Of a DNA stretch of 64,000 bases, positions 18,025 to 26,713 are shown piece after piece. Where the stretch lies: assembly GCF_900100535.1 (NCBI RefSeq), contig NZ_FNDG01000003.1:62001-126000 (forward strand), given 5' to 3'. Positions within the stretch are counted from its first letter, which is position 1; each line of letters starts with the position of its first letter. This DNA comes from Phytopseudomonas flavescens. Lineage in GTDB: Bacteria > Pseudomonadota > Gammaproteobacteria > Pseudomonadales > Pseudomonadaceae. Position numbers and translations under genes: made by a program. The notes beneath the pieces are model-generated. The model was not told where the DNA came from, did no database searches, and saw only the letters and a program-made list of their open reading frames with translations.

Positions 18025-18582
18025 ATGACTCGCTTCCAGCGTATCCAGGCCAGCGTTCCCGCAGGCGTCGTGCTCCCCGATGCGCTGCGCCGAATCTGCG
18101 ACTATCTGGATCGAAGCGATTATCCCATCAGCGGCTGCATGCGCCTCAGGCCCGACGACTACGGTGGCCTGCTCGCCTGGTTCGATGGCGACGCCGCCAT
18201 GGCGGCCCAGTTCGCCTGCTTCGGCGCCGGCCCGGATGGTTCGCTGATCGCCTTCTGGCTGCTCGGCGACACCGACGCGCGGCAGGCACCGGTGGTTCAT
18301 CTGGATTCGGAAGCGAGTGACAACCGGGTGCTGGCGAAGAACTTCGAGGACTTTCTGCTCCTGTTCGGCATCGGCTACGACGAGTTGGGCTTCGCCGACC
18401 TGAACCAGCCACCCGATAATCCAGGCTCGGCAGAAAATCTGCGCGCCTGGCTGCACGTCGAGTTCGGCCTGACCTGTCCGGCAACGGGCGCCAGCATCGT
18501 CGAAGAGGCCAACCGGGCATGCCCCGACATTCAGCATGCCATCGATGCGTGGTTCAGGAATCGCTACGGCGAAGCGACCTGA
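18025..18582 (+). CDS. SMI1/KNR4 (SUKH) family protein, possible orphan immunity
   Basis: 185 residues, cytosolic. The pattern APVVHLDSE followed by LAKNFEDFLLLFGIGYDELG is characteristic of SUKH-superfamily proteins, many of which are immunity proteins against nuclease toxins. It follows the effector-immunity pair by 120 bases with no obvious cognate toxin of its own, so it may be extra immunity carried against other strains. The ribosome site is poor. Confidence 0.7.
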   Translation: MTRFQRIQASVPAGVVLPDALRRICDYLDRSDYPISGCMRLRPDDYGGLLAWFDGDAAMAAQFACFGAGPDGSLIAFWLLGDTDARQAPVVHLDSEASDNRVLAKNFEDFLLLFGIGYDELGFADLNQPPDNPGSAENLRAWLHVEFGLTCPATGASIVEEANRACPDIQHAIDAWFRNRYGEAT

Positions 18583-18616
18583 GCGTCCATCCGCCACTGA
18601 GTGAGTAGCGAAGCGA

Positions 18617-18901
18617 ATGGCTGTGAACCCGATGGATCTGCACGAACGCTTGCAGGCGGTGCATGACCAGCAGAGCTTTCTGGTGTTTGTCAGGGCTCTG
18701 CTGCAAGACCGCCACGCCGCCAGCGACCTGGAGCGCGCGGGCGCACCAAGCGACTGGGCCAACAGCAGCCTTGCAGACTTCCTCGAGGGTGCCCTGGCCT
18801 GGGCCGAAGACAGCGAATTCGGTGATCGCCAGAACCTGGCCGAAGCCAACCCCTGGCAGCGCTTCGCGGCCTTTCTCTATTGCGGCAAGCTGTACGAATG
18901 A
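18617..18901 (+). CDS. small acidic protein, DUF7660-like
   Basis: 94 residues: HDQQSFLVFVRALLQDR, then WANSSLADFLEGALAWAEDS and WQRFAAFLYCGKLYE at the C terminus. This layout resembles a widespread uncharacterised small family (DUF7660-like) often seen among immunity arrays. No function is assigned. It lies 34 bases after the SUKH gene; an ATG at 18632 is an alternative start. Confidence 0.6.
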   Translation: MAVNPMDLHERLQAVHDQQSFLVFVRALLQDRHAASDLERAGAPSDWANSSLADFLEGALAWAEDSEFGDRQNLAEANPWQRFAAFLYCGKLYE

Positions 18902-19043
18902 GGCAGCGAGGCCGGTGATGAATTACCCTGTTGTTCTGTTCGAGTGCGGACGACGACGCCATCGCTGCGCAGCACGCCCCAAACCGCGGTGGAACGTGCT
19001 ACCAGCATTCAACGCCACGACCCGATTCGACGAGGACACGCCC

Positions 19044-19868
19044 ATGCCCACGGCCGCCAGACACAGCCTGCACATAGCCTGCCATGCACAGGACAGCGCA
19101 CTGCTTGTACAGTTGCTGGCCACCGCAACGCCCGCCGCCATCGACAAGAAGCTCACCGATTACCAACTGCCCTACCACGGCACACCCCTGCATATCGCCA
19201 GCCGCATGGGCGACCTGGGGCTGGTGCAGCCGCTGATCGCCGCCGGCGCCGACCTGGAGATCAAGGACGTCGCCCGCCAGTCGGCGCTGTCCCTGGCTGC
19301 CGGCCTGGGTCACCAGGACGTGGTACAGGCGCTGCTCGACGCTGGCGCGGATCCGCACAGCAAGGGGCCGAACGGCCTGCAGCCGATCCATTTCGCCTGC
19401 ACGGGCGGCCACCCCCGGATCATCGCGCTATTGCTGGCCCACGGCGTGGACGTCAACCTGCGGGACAGCCTCAAGAGCGGCCTGCTCAGCTTCACCACCA
19501 ACCTCGAAGGCGGGCACCTTGAGGCCGCGCAGATGCTGGTGGCCCAGGGTATCGACCCAATCCAGTACACCCAGGCCCTGCATGACGCCTGCTGGCGCGG
19601 CAACACACGCATCGCCGCCTACCTGCTGGAGCTGGGCGCCGACGTGCAGAGCCTGATCAAGCCCAAGTCTGAACTGCTGTTCTGGGTCTGCCTGATGGGC
19701 CATGAGCAGATCATCGACCTGTTGCTGGCCCACGGTGCGGACTTCAGCGTCGCGGTGAAATTCAAGGGTAAAATGATGGCCTATGACGGCTCGCCGCTGG
19801 ACAAGGCCGCAGAGGCCGGGCACACCGCCCTGGCCGAGCGCCTGTGCGCCAGGGCCATACAGCTCTGA
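19044..19868 (+). CDS. ankyrin-repeat protein
   Basis: 274 residues with at least six ankyrin units (GTPLHIASRMGDLGLVQPLIAAGAD, then QSALSLAAGLGHQDVVQALLDAGAD, and so on) and no signal peptide. A protein-protein interaction role is likely; the partner is unknown. The ATG at 19044 has GAGGA seven bases upstream; the frame stays open upstream but without repeat character. It belongs to the accessory array behind the T6SS effectors. Confidence 0.75.
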   Translation: MPTAARHSLHIACHAQDSALLVQLLATATPAAIDKKLTDYQLPYHGTPLHIASRMGDLGLVQPLIAAGADLEIKDVARQSALSLAAGLGHQDVVQALLDAGADPHSKGPNGLQPIHFACTGGHPRIIALLLAHGVDVNLRDSLKSGLLSFTTNLEGGHLEAAQMLVAQGIDPIQYTQALHDACWRGNTRIAAYLLELGADVQSLIKPKSELLFWVCLMGHEQIIDLLLAHGADFSVAVKFKGKMMAYDGSPLDKAAEAGHTALAERLCARAIQL

Positions 19869-19919
19869 ACCCACTCGATAGGGCCTGGTACCTCGGCGGC
19901 CCCCCCAGGACGCACGAAC

Positions 19920-20381
19920 ATGAGCGACACTTACGCCCACACGACCTTCAGCACCGATACCGCCACCCTGGCGATCTTCGATCCCGCCGCTCTGGCCCAT
20001 CGCATCACCGATACCGCGGACTGGTGGTCGATCGCCGACGACGCGCTCGCCGAGATCAACGCCGGCAACGTACTGTTCGTCGACCTGGGCCGCGACGGTA
20101 GCCACGCCGTGGAGATCCACCGCGGCGTCGATGCCGCACCGGCCGACGCCCTGATGGCGCGCCTGCGCATCGCCTCGGGCTGTCTGTATGTCGGCGCTGG
20201 CGAGCAGGTCCCGGCCGGCGACCTGGGGCCGGAAACGGTCTATGGCGGTGTGCTGCTGTTTGCCGAACGGGGTACCTGCGAGGTTCGCCTGCAACGCCAG
20301 GGCGAGCGCCTGCTCCTCGCCTACGGGGCGACCACGCTCGAGGCTACCAACCACTTCGACGACAGCCCACGCTTGCCATGA
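19920..20381 (+). CDS. conserved hypothetical protein, immunity-array member
   Basis: 153 residues, not recognised. It is compact and beta-rich, with motifs such as FSTDTATLAIFDPAAL, a WW pair, and YGGVLLFAERGTCEVRL; there is no membrane segment or signal. Its stop overlaps the next start (ATGA at 20378), so the following gene is translationally coupled to it. Confidence 0.6.
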   Translation: MSDTYAHTTFSTDTATLAIFDPAALAHRITDTADWWSIADDALAEINAGNVLFVDLGRDGSHAVEIHRGVDAAPADALMARLRIASGCLYVGAGEQVPAGDLGPETVYGGVLLFAERGTCEVRLQRQGERLLLAYGATTLEATNHFDDSPRLP

Positions 20382-21010
20382 CCAGGGACGAACGCCTCGC
20401 GGCCCTCGGCGACTGGCACCTGCAGCAGGCCCCTCGTCGCTGGCGCCTGGTGCACTACTGCGGCGTCGAATGCCTGGCGGCCCACGACCTCGACGCAGAC
20501 GAACTGCTGCAACGGGCCAGCGAACTACTCGCCGAGGGCTTTCATATCGCCTGGCAGCGCAGAGGCGAGGATGCCGTGCTGCGGGTGCACGAGGGGGAAC
20601 CGACCCCGACCTGGGCGGCGACCTTCGCCGAGCGCGACCTGATCGGCGGCCTGCACTTTGCGCTGCCCGAGGGACACGAGGCGCTGGATGCCGGGCGCCT
20701 GGTAGCCGGTTGGCAGCGAGAGAGGACCGCGCAGCTGCTGAGCCTGCTGCAGCCTGACAGCGGCAGAACGGCCACGGCGAAACTCCAGGCGCTGGGGCTG
20801 TCGTCGGAGCAGATGGGGCTGTTGCTGGAACTGCTCGACCAGGTCCTCGGCGATACCCTCTACACCCTGCTGCTGGGCCTCGACGGCGAGGCGGCGGTGG
20901 GCGGCGAACAGCAGCACGTACGACTGTTCAACGAAGCGGGCACGGAGATATCGCCCTGTGGCGAGCTGGAAGCCGAGGCCTACGCGCAACTGATCGAGAA
21001 GCGCCCGTGA
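20378..21010 (+). CDS. hypothetical cytosolic protein, coupled to its neighbours
   Basis: 210 residues, not recognised. The first half is mixed alpha/beta (RRWRLVHYCGVECLAAHDLDA), the second helical with repeated leucines (LLLELLDQVLGDTLYTLLLGL). It overlaps the gene before it (ATGA) and the gene after it (GTGA), forming a tightly coupled three-gene set. Confidence 0.6.
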   Translation: MTRDERLAALGDWHLQQAPRRWRLVHYCGVECLAAHDLDADELLQRASELLAEGFHIAWQRRGEDAVLRVHEGEPTPTWAATFAERDLIGGLHFALPEGHEALDAGRLVAGWQRERTAQLLSLLQPDSGRTATAKLQALGLSSEQMGLLLELLDQVLGDTLYTLLLGLDGEAAVGGEQQHVRLFNEAGTEISPCGELEAEAYAQLIEKRP

Positions 21011-21603
21011 CCGGCCTCTACGAATGGAACCCGATGCCCTACCAGTTGGCGATACGCTGCCCCCGTTGCCGTCGAGAAGCCTCGTTCGAGTTCGCCGAGG
21101 CGCGATTGATACGGCGCAAGCTGGAGGTGCCGCTGTTCCAGGCTCACTCGGCCCTCGAGTACCAACTGCGCCCCGGCCGCGACGGCCATTTCCAGCACAT
21201 GGCCCTGTATTTCCAGGGGCTGCATGGCGACCCGCGGCAGGCGCTGCACGATCTGCCCGAGGGGTACCAGGCGGCGGACTGGTGCCACTCACGCTACCTG
21301 CGCCAACACTACGGTCACACGCTCGGCGCCCTGGTCTGTGGCCCATGCGGCCTGCGCGCCCGCCACCATCTGGATTGGCCAGGCGAGGCGTATTACGCCG
21401 TGGACTACAAGAACCACCTGCTCTGGGCCTACCACCGCGAGTCGGCCCTGGACCTGCGCGACTACCTGTCGTCGGTCGACCGCAAGCCCCAGGCCTATCG
21501 CTGGGCGGGGATGCTGCTGCACGTACCCGGCGTGTTCAAGACCCGCAAGGCGCGCGCGCCACTGACGCAACGCTTGAACCGCCTGCTCGCGGGCCGCTCG
21601 TAG
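21007..21603 (+). CDS. hypothetical protein with two CxxC pairs
   Basis: 198 residues from a GTG overlapping the previous stop. CPRC near residue 18 and CGPC near residue 117 could form a split zinc site. The N terminus resembles a zinc-ribbon start (YQLAIRCPRCRREASFEF) and the C terminus is basic (KARAPLTQRLNRLL). The family is not recognised. It is the last gene of the three-gene set. Confidence 0.6.
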   Translation: MTGLYEWNPMPYQLAIRCPRCRREASFEFAEARLIRRKLEVPLFQAHSALEYQLRPGRDGHFQHMALYFQGLHGDPRQALHDLPEGYQAADWCHSRYLRQHYGHTLGALVCGPCGLRARHHLDWPGEAYYAVDYKNHLLWAYHRESALDLRDYLSSVDRKPQAYRWAGMLLHVPGVFKTRKARAPLTQRLNRLLAGRS

Positions 21604-22073
21604 GGTGTCGGCGCACTGAAAGCCACCGGTCTGGGGAGGTTTCTCGCAGCAACGCGATTCGCGCTGACACGCCAACAAGCCCCTAGAGCACCGGCAATCT
21701 CGGGCGCATGGCGCGCTCCCACGAACCTGGCCGCGGGCTGCTATCACCCACCAGCCTGCGGTCCTCGCCGCCAACGTATCGTATAAAGATCGCGAACAGG
21801 TTCTTAAACTGTCCGGCGCTTCTCGCCGCCCCAGGAGTCTCACCCTCATGCCACCCGTTCCCGGAGATGTCTTCGCCGTTTTAAGCCATCTACGTGGCCC
21901 TGATGGGCATCATGGATGCCGTGGATGAGACGCGCATCGAGCTGTTCGGGGGCGAGGCGCTGCCCGTGGATCGCGCGGCGATCGACGCCGCCATGGACGA
22001 GGTGCGCGAGTTCTGAGGCCAATCCCCACAGCCGCATCGACATCCTCGAGTGGCGATGCGGCGGGACCCGGTA
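21604..22073. other. gene-poor stretch with a decayed fragment
   Basis: About 470 bases without an intact gene. The left half has a repeat-like segment near 21710-21725 (GGCGCATGGCGCGCTCCCAC, reminiscent of Pseudomonas REP sequences). The right half carries the coding remnant listed separately. No RNA gene is evident. Confidence 0.5.
21888..22016 (+). pseudogene. C-terminal fragment of a lost gene
   Basis: A 42-codon open stretch reads IYVALMGIMDAVDETRIELF and continues to DEVREF and a stop, with strong protein character. It is directly preceded by an in-frame TAA and has no plausible start. Upstream, an ATG at 21849 begins a different frame. It looks like the tail of a small immunity-type protein after a deletion or frameshift; the family is unknown. 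Confidence 0.45.
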
Positions 22074-23135
22074 TCACCTGCGGTAGGCAGGTGCCGGCAG
22101 CGACACGGGCTGCGGGTTGGCGGTGACCCACTGCACGGCCAAGGCGCTGAGCCGATCAGTGCGCTCGGCGTCATCGTCCCCGCTGCGCAATGCGACGGCC
22201 AGCACCCGGGCTTCAGCCAGTTCGGTGGCCGGCAGAGGTGCGGCACTGCCCAGGTAGCTGACCAGGGCGCTCAACATGCTCTTGAAATCCCCGTCCCAGT
22301 TGGCTGAGCCGTTGTGGTGGATCTCGCGGGAAATACGCCCACTGATACGGATCACCTCGCCCTGTACCGTTGCCGCCGCGCCGGAGGAGGGCACCAACAG
22401 CTCCCAGAGCTGCTGGTGCTGGACATGCCAGGGACCAGCAGGGACGACGATGGCAGCCTTGCCGTCGTGCACCTTGCGTGCCGCGGCAGGGCTGACGCCG
22501 AACAGGCGATACAGACGGGTCAGGGCAGCGTCGGTCGCCTGCAGATAGTCCGGGTTGAATGCGCCGCGATGGAACTCGAACTCACGACCGATGCGCTGTA
22601 CCTCGGCCAGCATCCCGTCCTTGACCTGCACGCCGGCGTCCAGCAGGGTCTGGGCGATTTTCGCAGTGGCCTCGATGTCGGCGTTGCGGGTGCTGGCCAG
22701 GGCCACGTGCAGCACGTCATGCCCCTGCCGACTCGTGGCATGGACGTTCGCGCCACGGCGAACCAGGGCGGCGAGAGCATCGGGCTTGTGGCTCTTGGCG
22801 GCGGCATGCAGCGGCGTATCGCCTTGGTAGTCCTGCGCCTCGATATCGGCGCCCAGGTCCAGCAACAGATCGACACCGCCGATCCAGCTCGAACTGCGAT
22901 GGTGCAACGGCGTGCGCTGGTAGGTATCGCGGGCATCGATGTCCGCACCCTGCTCCACCAGCCAGCGGGCCAGGGCGTCGGGGCAATTGTAGAAGCCCAG
23001 CGCCGTGCTTTTGCTATAGCCACCGGTGGCCTCCAGCTCGCTGGCCTCGAACAGGGCAATCAACTCGTCCAGCGAAGCCTGTTCGAGCCGTTGAGCGAAG
23101 TCCTTCGGCAAGGTCTTGCGTTTACGCTTGGCCAT
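22074..23135 (-). CDS. ankyrin-repeat protein with C-terminal extension
   Basis: 353 residues from the ATG at 23135 (MAKRKRKTLPKDF); the frame extends 12 residues further upstream. About four ankyrin units lie at residues 40-170 (RTPLHHRSSSWIGGVDLLLDLGAD, DTPLHAAAKSHKPDALAALVRRGAN). The C-terminal half (about 190-353) is unlike ankyrin and not recognised. It runs against the genes on either side and so is transcribed alone. No signal peptide. Confidence 0.7.
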   Translation of the reverse strand: MAKRKRKTLPKDFAQRLEQASLDELIALFEASELEATGGYSKSTALGFYNCPDALARWLVEQGADIDARDTYQRTPLHHRSSSWIGGVDLLLDLGADIEAQDYQGDTPLHAAAKSHKPDALAALVRRGANVHATSRQGHDVLHVALASTRNADIEATAKIAQTLLDAGVQVKDGMLAEVQRIGREFEFHRGAFNPDYLQATDAALTRLYRLFGVSPAAARKVHDGKAAIVVPAGPWHVQHQQLWELLVPSSGAAATVQGEVIRISGRISREIHHNGSANWDGDFKSMLSALVSYLGSAAPLPATELAEARVLAVALRSGDDDAERTDRLSALAVQWVTANPQPVSLPAPAYRR

Positions 23136-23239
23136 GAAAAATCTCATCATCCTGATCCGTACGGGTTTCATCGGTTACCATCGGGGTTTCACCTGACACC
23201 TGTCAACGCACCGGGTTCGGCACCAACCGTGGAGAGCAG

Positions 23240-23959
23240 ATGAACACAGCGTCCGATCAACCGTGCAGCGCGGACGACGCCGGCTCGAACCTCACCGGCG
23301 CGCAACCGGCCGCGGGCACGCCGAGGCACCTGGCGCCCCCGAGCCCCCAGGAGCATGTGGCGGGCGCCACCATTCGCCATGCCAGCCCCTTCGCCGAGCT
23401 CAGGGTACCCTGTTGCAGCGAGCCCCTGGACCCGGCGCTCCGCGAGCGCTGGGTGGTGCCGCTGTACTTCGGCCTGCATTCGGCGAAAGCCCGCGCCCAC
23501 CTGGAGCAGCACCTGCACGCCGCCGACGAGGAGCTCGCCGGGCATCTGCTGCAGCAGGTCGACTGGCGCCCGCGCTACGTCGGCGCCCACCTCGCCGCCC
23601 TGATTCCCTGCCCGCAGTTGGAGTCGCTGATCGGCCGGCTGCTGTTGCGCAGCGACCTGTGCTACGCAGGCTTCGCCTATTGCGTGGCCCTCGCCCGTTT
23701 CGCCAGCGCAGACGCCGCGGACTATCTGGACCGCTATCTCGACCACTACCTGAGCCAGCCGCACCTGTACTTCGACCAGCAGCATGCCATGGCGGCCCTC
23801 GCCCACCTCGACCGGCAACGCCGGGAACACCGGCTGGCTCGCCACCTACCGGCCTGGCACGCCTTCGTCGCCGACAAGCCGACCTGGCAGCTGGACGAGG
23901 CCTGCGATCACTTCGAGGGCTATATGGCCCTACTCGCCACCCTGGAAAGACACCGATGA
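23240..23959 (+). CDS. DUF6000-like hypothetical protein
   Basis: 239 residues. After a variable Ala/Pro-rich N terminus of about 60, the body has RWVVPLYFGLH, WRPRYVGAHLAALI, LCYAGFAYCVALARF and a helical end, a pattern resembling the DUF6000 family. Soluble; function unknown. It heads a short rightward group with the CbrC-like gene. Confidence 0.55.
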   Translation: MNTASDQPCSADDAGSNLTGAQPAAGTPRHLAPPSPQEHVAGATIRHASPFAELRVPCCSEPLDPALRERWVVPLYFGLHSAKARAHLEQHLHAADEELAGHLLQQVDWRPRYVGAHLAALIPCPQLESLIGRLLLRSDLCYAGFAYCVALARFASADAADYLDRYLDHYLSQPHLYFDQQHAMAALAHLDRQRREHRLARHLPAWHAFVADKPTWQLDEACDHFEGYMALLATLERHR

Positions 23960-24014
23960 CCCCGCCAGCCGATGCCCCCAACGCCCGCCCGTCGACAGCC
24001 TGGAGCACTGCGCC

Positions 24015-24554
24015 ATGAGTGCCGATCTCCCCGTCTTCCGCCTGCATCCCAATGCCTACCGGCTCGGCCTGTTCAGCCAGCAGGCGGGTATCTGCTCGTG
24101 CTGCGACACTCCTCGTGAATGGCGCTACGAAGGCCCCTTCTATGCGCGGCAGAAACCGGCCTACCTGTGCCCCTGGTGCGTCGCCGACGGCAGCGCCGCG
24201 CAACGCTGGCAAGGCCAGTTCAACGACGACCTGTCCATCGAAGGCTGCCAGCCGGATCCCGCCGCCCCCTCTGCGAGCCTGGATCTGGCGCTGCTCGACG
24301 AGGTCTGCGAGCGCACCCCGGGCTATCTTGCCTGGCAACAGGGCGCCTGGCTGCTGCACTGTGGCCAGCCCTGCCAGTTCCTCGATTACGTCGACCACGC
24401 TGGGATCGAGCCGCTGCGCGCCGAACTGGCCGACGACCTCGATGGGTTGCCGCCAGGTTACGTGCGCGCGCTCAGCACCGATGGCAGCCCGACCGGCTAC
24501 CTGTTCCGCTGCGCGCAATGCGGCAGCCACCGACTGCATACCGACTGCACCTGA
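24015..24554 (+). CDS. CbrC family (UPF0167) protein
   Basis: 179 residues. The N-terminal FRLHPNAY..GLF, then CSCCDTPREWRYEGPFYA, CPWCVADGSAA and the C-terminal FRCAQCGSHRLHTDCT are characteristic of CbrC/UPF0167, with three cysteine pairs that could bind zinc. E. coli CbrC confers tolerance to colicin E2, a DNase toxin, which fits a defensive array. Another upstream frame overlaps but only this one carries the family motifs. Confidence 0.8.
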   Translation: MSADLPVFRLHPNAYRLGLFSQQAGICSCCDTPREWRYEGPFYARQKPAYLCPWCVADGSAAQRWQGQFNDDLSIEGCQPDPAAPSASLDLALLDEVCERTPGYLAWQQGAWLLHCGQPCQFLDYVDHAGIEPLRAELADDLDGLPPGYVRALSTDGSPTGYLFRCAQCGSHRLHTDCT

Positions 24555-24612
24555 TGGCCTGCGCAGGGGCAGCCGCTGGGCTCGCCTGCGCGCATTGCGT
24601 TAGGATGACGTC

Positions 24613-25161
24613 ATGACAACGCCACCGCCCCGCTCCAGCCTCGTGAAAGTCCTCTCCATCTTCGCCATCGCCAGTGCCGTGATCGCCGGCTTCGGCCTGC
24701 TCGGTGTGATCCTCTATTGGTTCTTCACGGGCGTCGTCTTCATCGATGGGGTGGCCAGCGCCGCCGTCATGCTGGGCTTCCTGGCGCTGGCCTGGAAGGG
24801 TCGTCTGAGTTGGCGCAAGCCGGAAGCAGCCGCGTTGCTGATCGTCTTCATGGCCTTCATCGGCATGTGTTTCGACAGCCGCGGCAACCCGCTGTACAAC
24901 CAGCCGCTGGAGTGGCTGTTCGCGCCGCCGGGCGCAGCGTTGCAGACCAAGGAAATCATCAGCCACGGCGGTGGCAGTACCGGGGTGAATTACGCGTTCA
25001 GATTCGTCGACAGCTACGGTGGCATCGTCGGCGAGGTGAGCAATTGGATCGTGATTCCGTTTCGCTTCTTCGAATACCTGCTGGTCCTCTCCGCCGCCAT
25101 GGGTCTGCTGACACTGGTGCGGCCCGCCGGGGCCGACTGGCGTCCACCACCCTCCACCTGA
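24613..25161 (+). CDS. small inner-membrane protein of unknown function
   Basis: 182 residues with four probable membrane segments: about 12-38, 43-62, 73-88 and 148-168 (EYLLVLSAAMGLLTLV). A soluble loop lies at about 90-145. Not recognised. It could be immunity to a membrane-active effector, but that is only context. It is followed by a 166-base spacer before the convergent exporter operon. Confidence 0.55.
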   Translation: MTTPPPRSSLVKVLSIFAIASAVIAGFGLLGVILYWFFTGVVFIDGVASAAVMLGFLALAWKGRLSWRKPEAAALLIVFMAFIGMCFDSRGNPLYNQPLEWLFAPPGAALQTKEIISHGGGSTGVNYAFRFVDSYGGIVGEVSNWIVIPFRFFEYLLVLSAAMGLLTLVRPAGADWRPPPST

Positions 25162-25327
25162 TTTTTCGCCGGCCTGCCGGCAGACACGACCGGCGTTTGA
25201 ACCGCGTATTCGCCAGGCAACGTCCATCGTGGGCACCCCGCCCTCGGCGCGCAACCAACTCGCGGCATGCCCTGGATTCGCCACGGACGCGACGCCGGTC
25301 GATCTGCGCCGCCGGCACTAGACCCAC

Positions 25328-26713
25328 CTAGCCCCGCTTGTCGGGCACCCAGCCGCCTCCCAGGGCCCGGGCCAGGGCGACGCTGGCCTGCAGGCGTTGC
25401 AGGCGCAATTGCGCCGCTTCGTCCTGGGCGCTGTACAGGCTGCGCTGGGTATCGAGCAGCACCAACAGGGTTTCCGCACCCGCGCGGTAGCGTGACTCGG
25501 CGAGCCGGAAGGCGCGCTCGGCCTGTTCCAGCACCTCGTCCTGAGCCTGCTGCTGGGCCTGGACGCCGGCGATGCCGTTGAGCGCCACCTCGACATCGGC
25601 GAACGCCGCGATCAACGCGCCGCGGTAAGCGGCCAGCAGCTCTTCACGCTTGGCCTGCGCGATGTCGCGTTCGGCACGCAGGGCGCCCCCGTCGAAGATC
25701 GGCGCGGCCAGGGCGGCGGCCAGGGAATACAGCGGGTCGCTGAATACACGCGAGGTACGCGGCGCGCTCCCGCCCACCTCGGCGCTCAGGCTGAGGCGCG
25801 GCAGCAGGGCGGCACGGGCCGCTTGCAGGTCGGCATCGGCCGCCCGCAGGTTGGCCTCGGCCAGGGCGAGGTCAGGGCGCGCCAGCAGCAGCTCGCTGGG
25901 AATCCCCGCCCCCAATTGCGGCTGGGGCAACTCGAACAAGCCGGTGCGCGCCAGCGCCAGCTCGTCGACCCGTTGCCCGAGCAACAGCGCCAGCGCCGCC
26001 AGGCTGTCCTCGTACTGCTGGCCGATGGACGCCAATTCGCGGCGCTGCAGCGCCACCACACCGCGCTGCTGGGCCAGCTCCAGCGAGGTGGCGGCCCCGG
26101 CGCTTTGGCGCGCGGCGACGGTTTGCAGCACCCGTTCGGCATTCGCCAGGTTGAGCCGGGCGATACGCCGACGCTCCTGCAGGCCGACGCTATCCAGCCA
26201 CGCCGACGCCAGCGCCGCGCTGAGCGTGACCCACAGCGTATCGCGGTCGAAGCGGCTGGCCTCGGCAGCGAAACGCGCACTGTCGCGGGTGGCACTCAGG
26301 CGTCCCCACAGGTCGACCTCGTAGCTGGCCGCGAGGCTGGCGCTGTAGCTGTTGCCATCGACCTCCGGATCGCCGCCCAGGCGCGCTTCGCGCCCGGCAT
26401 CGAGCTTGCCATCGAGGTGCGGCAGCAGGTCGGCGCCGGCCAAGCGAGCGCTCGCCTGCGCCTGACGCAGTCGCGCGACGGCGCCGGCCAGGTCCTGGTT
26501 GCCCGCCTCGGCCTGACGCATCAGGCCGTCCAGCTCACGGCTGGCGAACATGCGCCACCAGTCGTTGGCCGGCCTGGCCTGTGCCGGCAAGGCATTACGC
26601 CAGCGTTCCGGCGCGGCAGGCAGATCCGGCGGCGTATCGGGCGTGCCGCTGCAACCGGCGACGAGCAGCGCGGCCAGCAGGCCAGGTAACGACCTCATCA
26701 ACAGTCCCGTCAT
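25328..26713 (-). CDS. outer-membrane efflux lipoprotein (NodT/OprM family)
   Basis: 461 residues with a signal peptide and lipobox LLVAGC (cysteine 21), then two outer membrane efflux protein repeats (LRQAQASARLAGADLLP and LRAADADLQAARAALLPRLSL) and the YEVDLWGR motif. It forms the outer-membrane channel of a tripartite pump. It is the last gene of the exporter operon, overlapping the permease gene by four bases (ATGA). An internal ATG at 26698 would give a shorter signal peptide. Confidence 0.9.
   Translation of the reverse strand: MTGLLMRSLPGLLAALLVAGCSGTPDTPPDLPAAPERWRNALPAQARPANDWWRMFASRELDGLMRQAEAGNQDLAGAVARLRQAQASARLAGADLLPHLDGKLDAGREARLGGDPEVDGNSYSASLAASYEVDLWGRLSATRDSARFAAEASRFDRDTLWVTLSAALASAWLDSVGLQERRRIARLNLANAERVLQTVAARQSAGAATSLELAQQRGVVALQRRELASIGQQYEDSLAALALLLGQRVDELALARTGLFELPQPQLGAGIPSELLLARPDLALAEANLRAADADLQAARAALLPRLSLSAEVGGSAPRTSRVFSDPLYSLAAALAAPIFDGGALRAERDIAQAKREELLAAYRGALIAAFADVEVALNGIAGVQAQQQAQDEVLEQAERAFRLAESRYRAGAETLLVLLDTQRSLYSAQDEAAQLRLQRLQASVALARALGGGWVPDKRG

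Noticed and set aside
25162-25327. possible gene between the small membrane protein and the exporter operon
   Set aside because: Only a degenerate repeat-like sequence is visible; short frames there lack ribosome sites and coding character.
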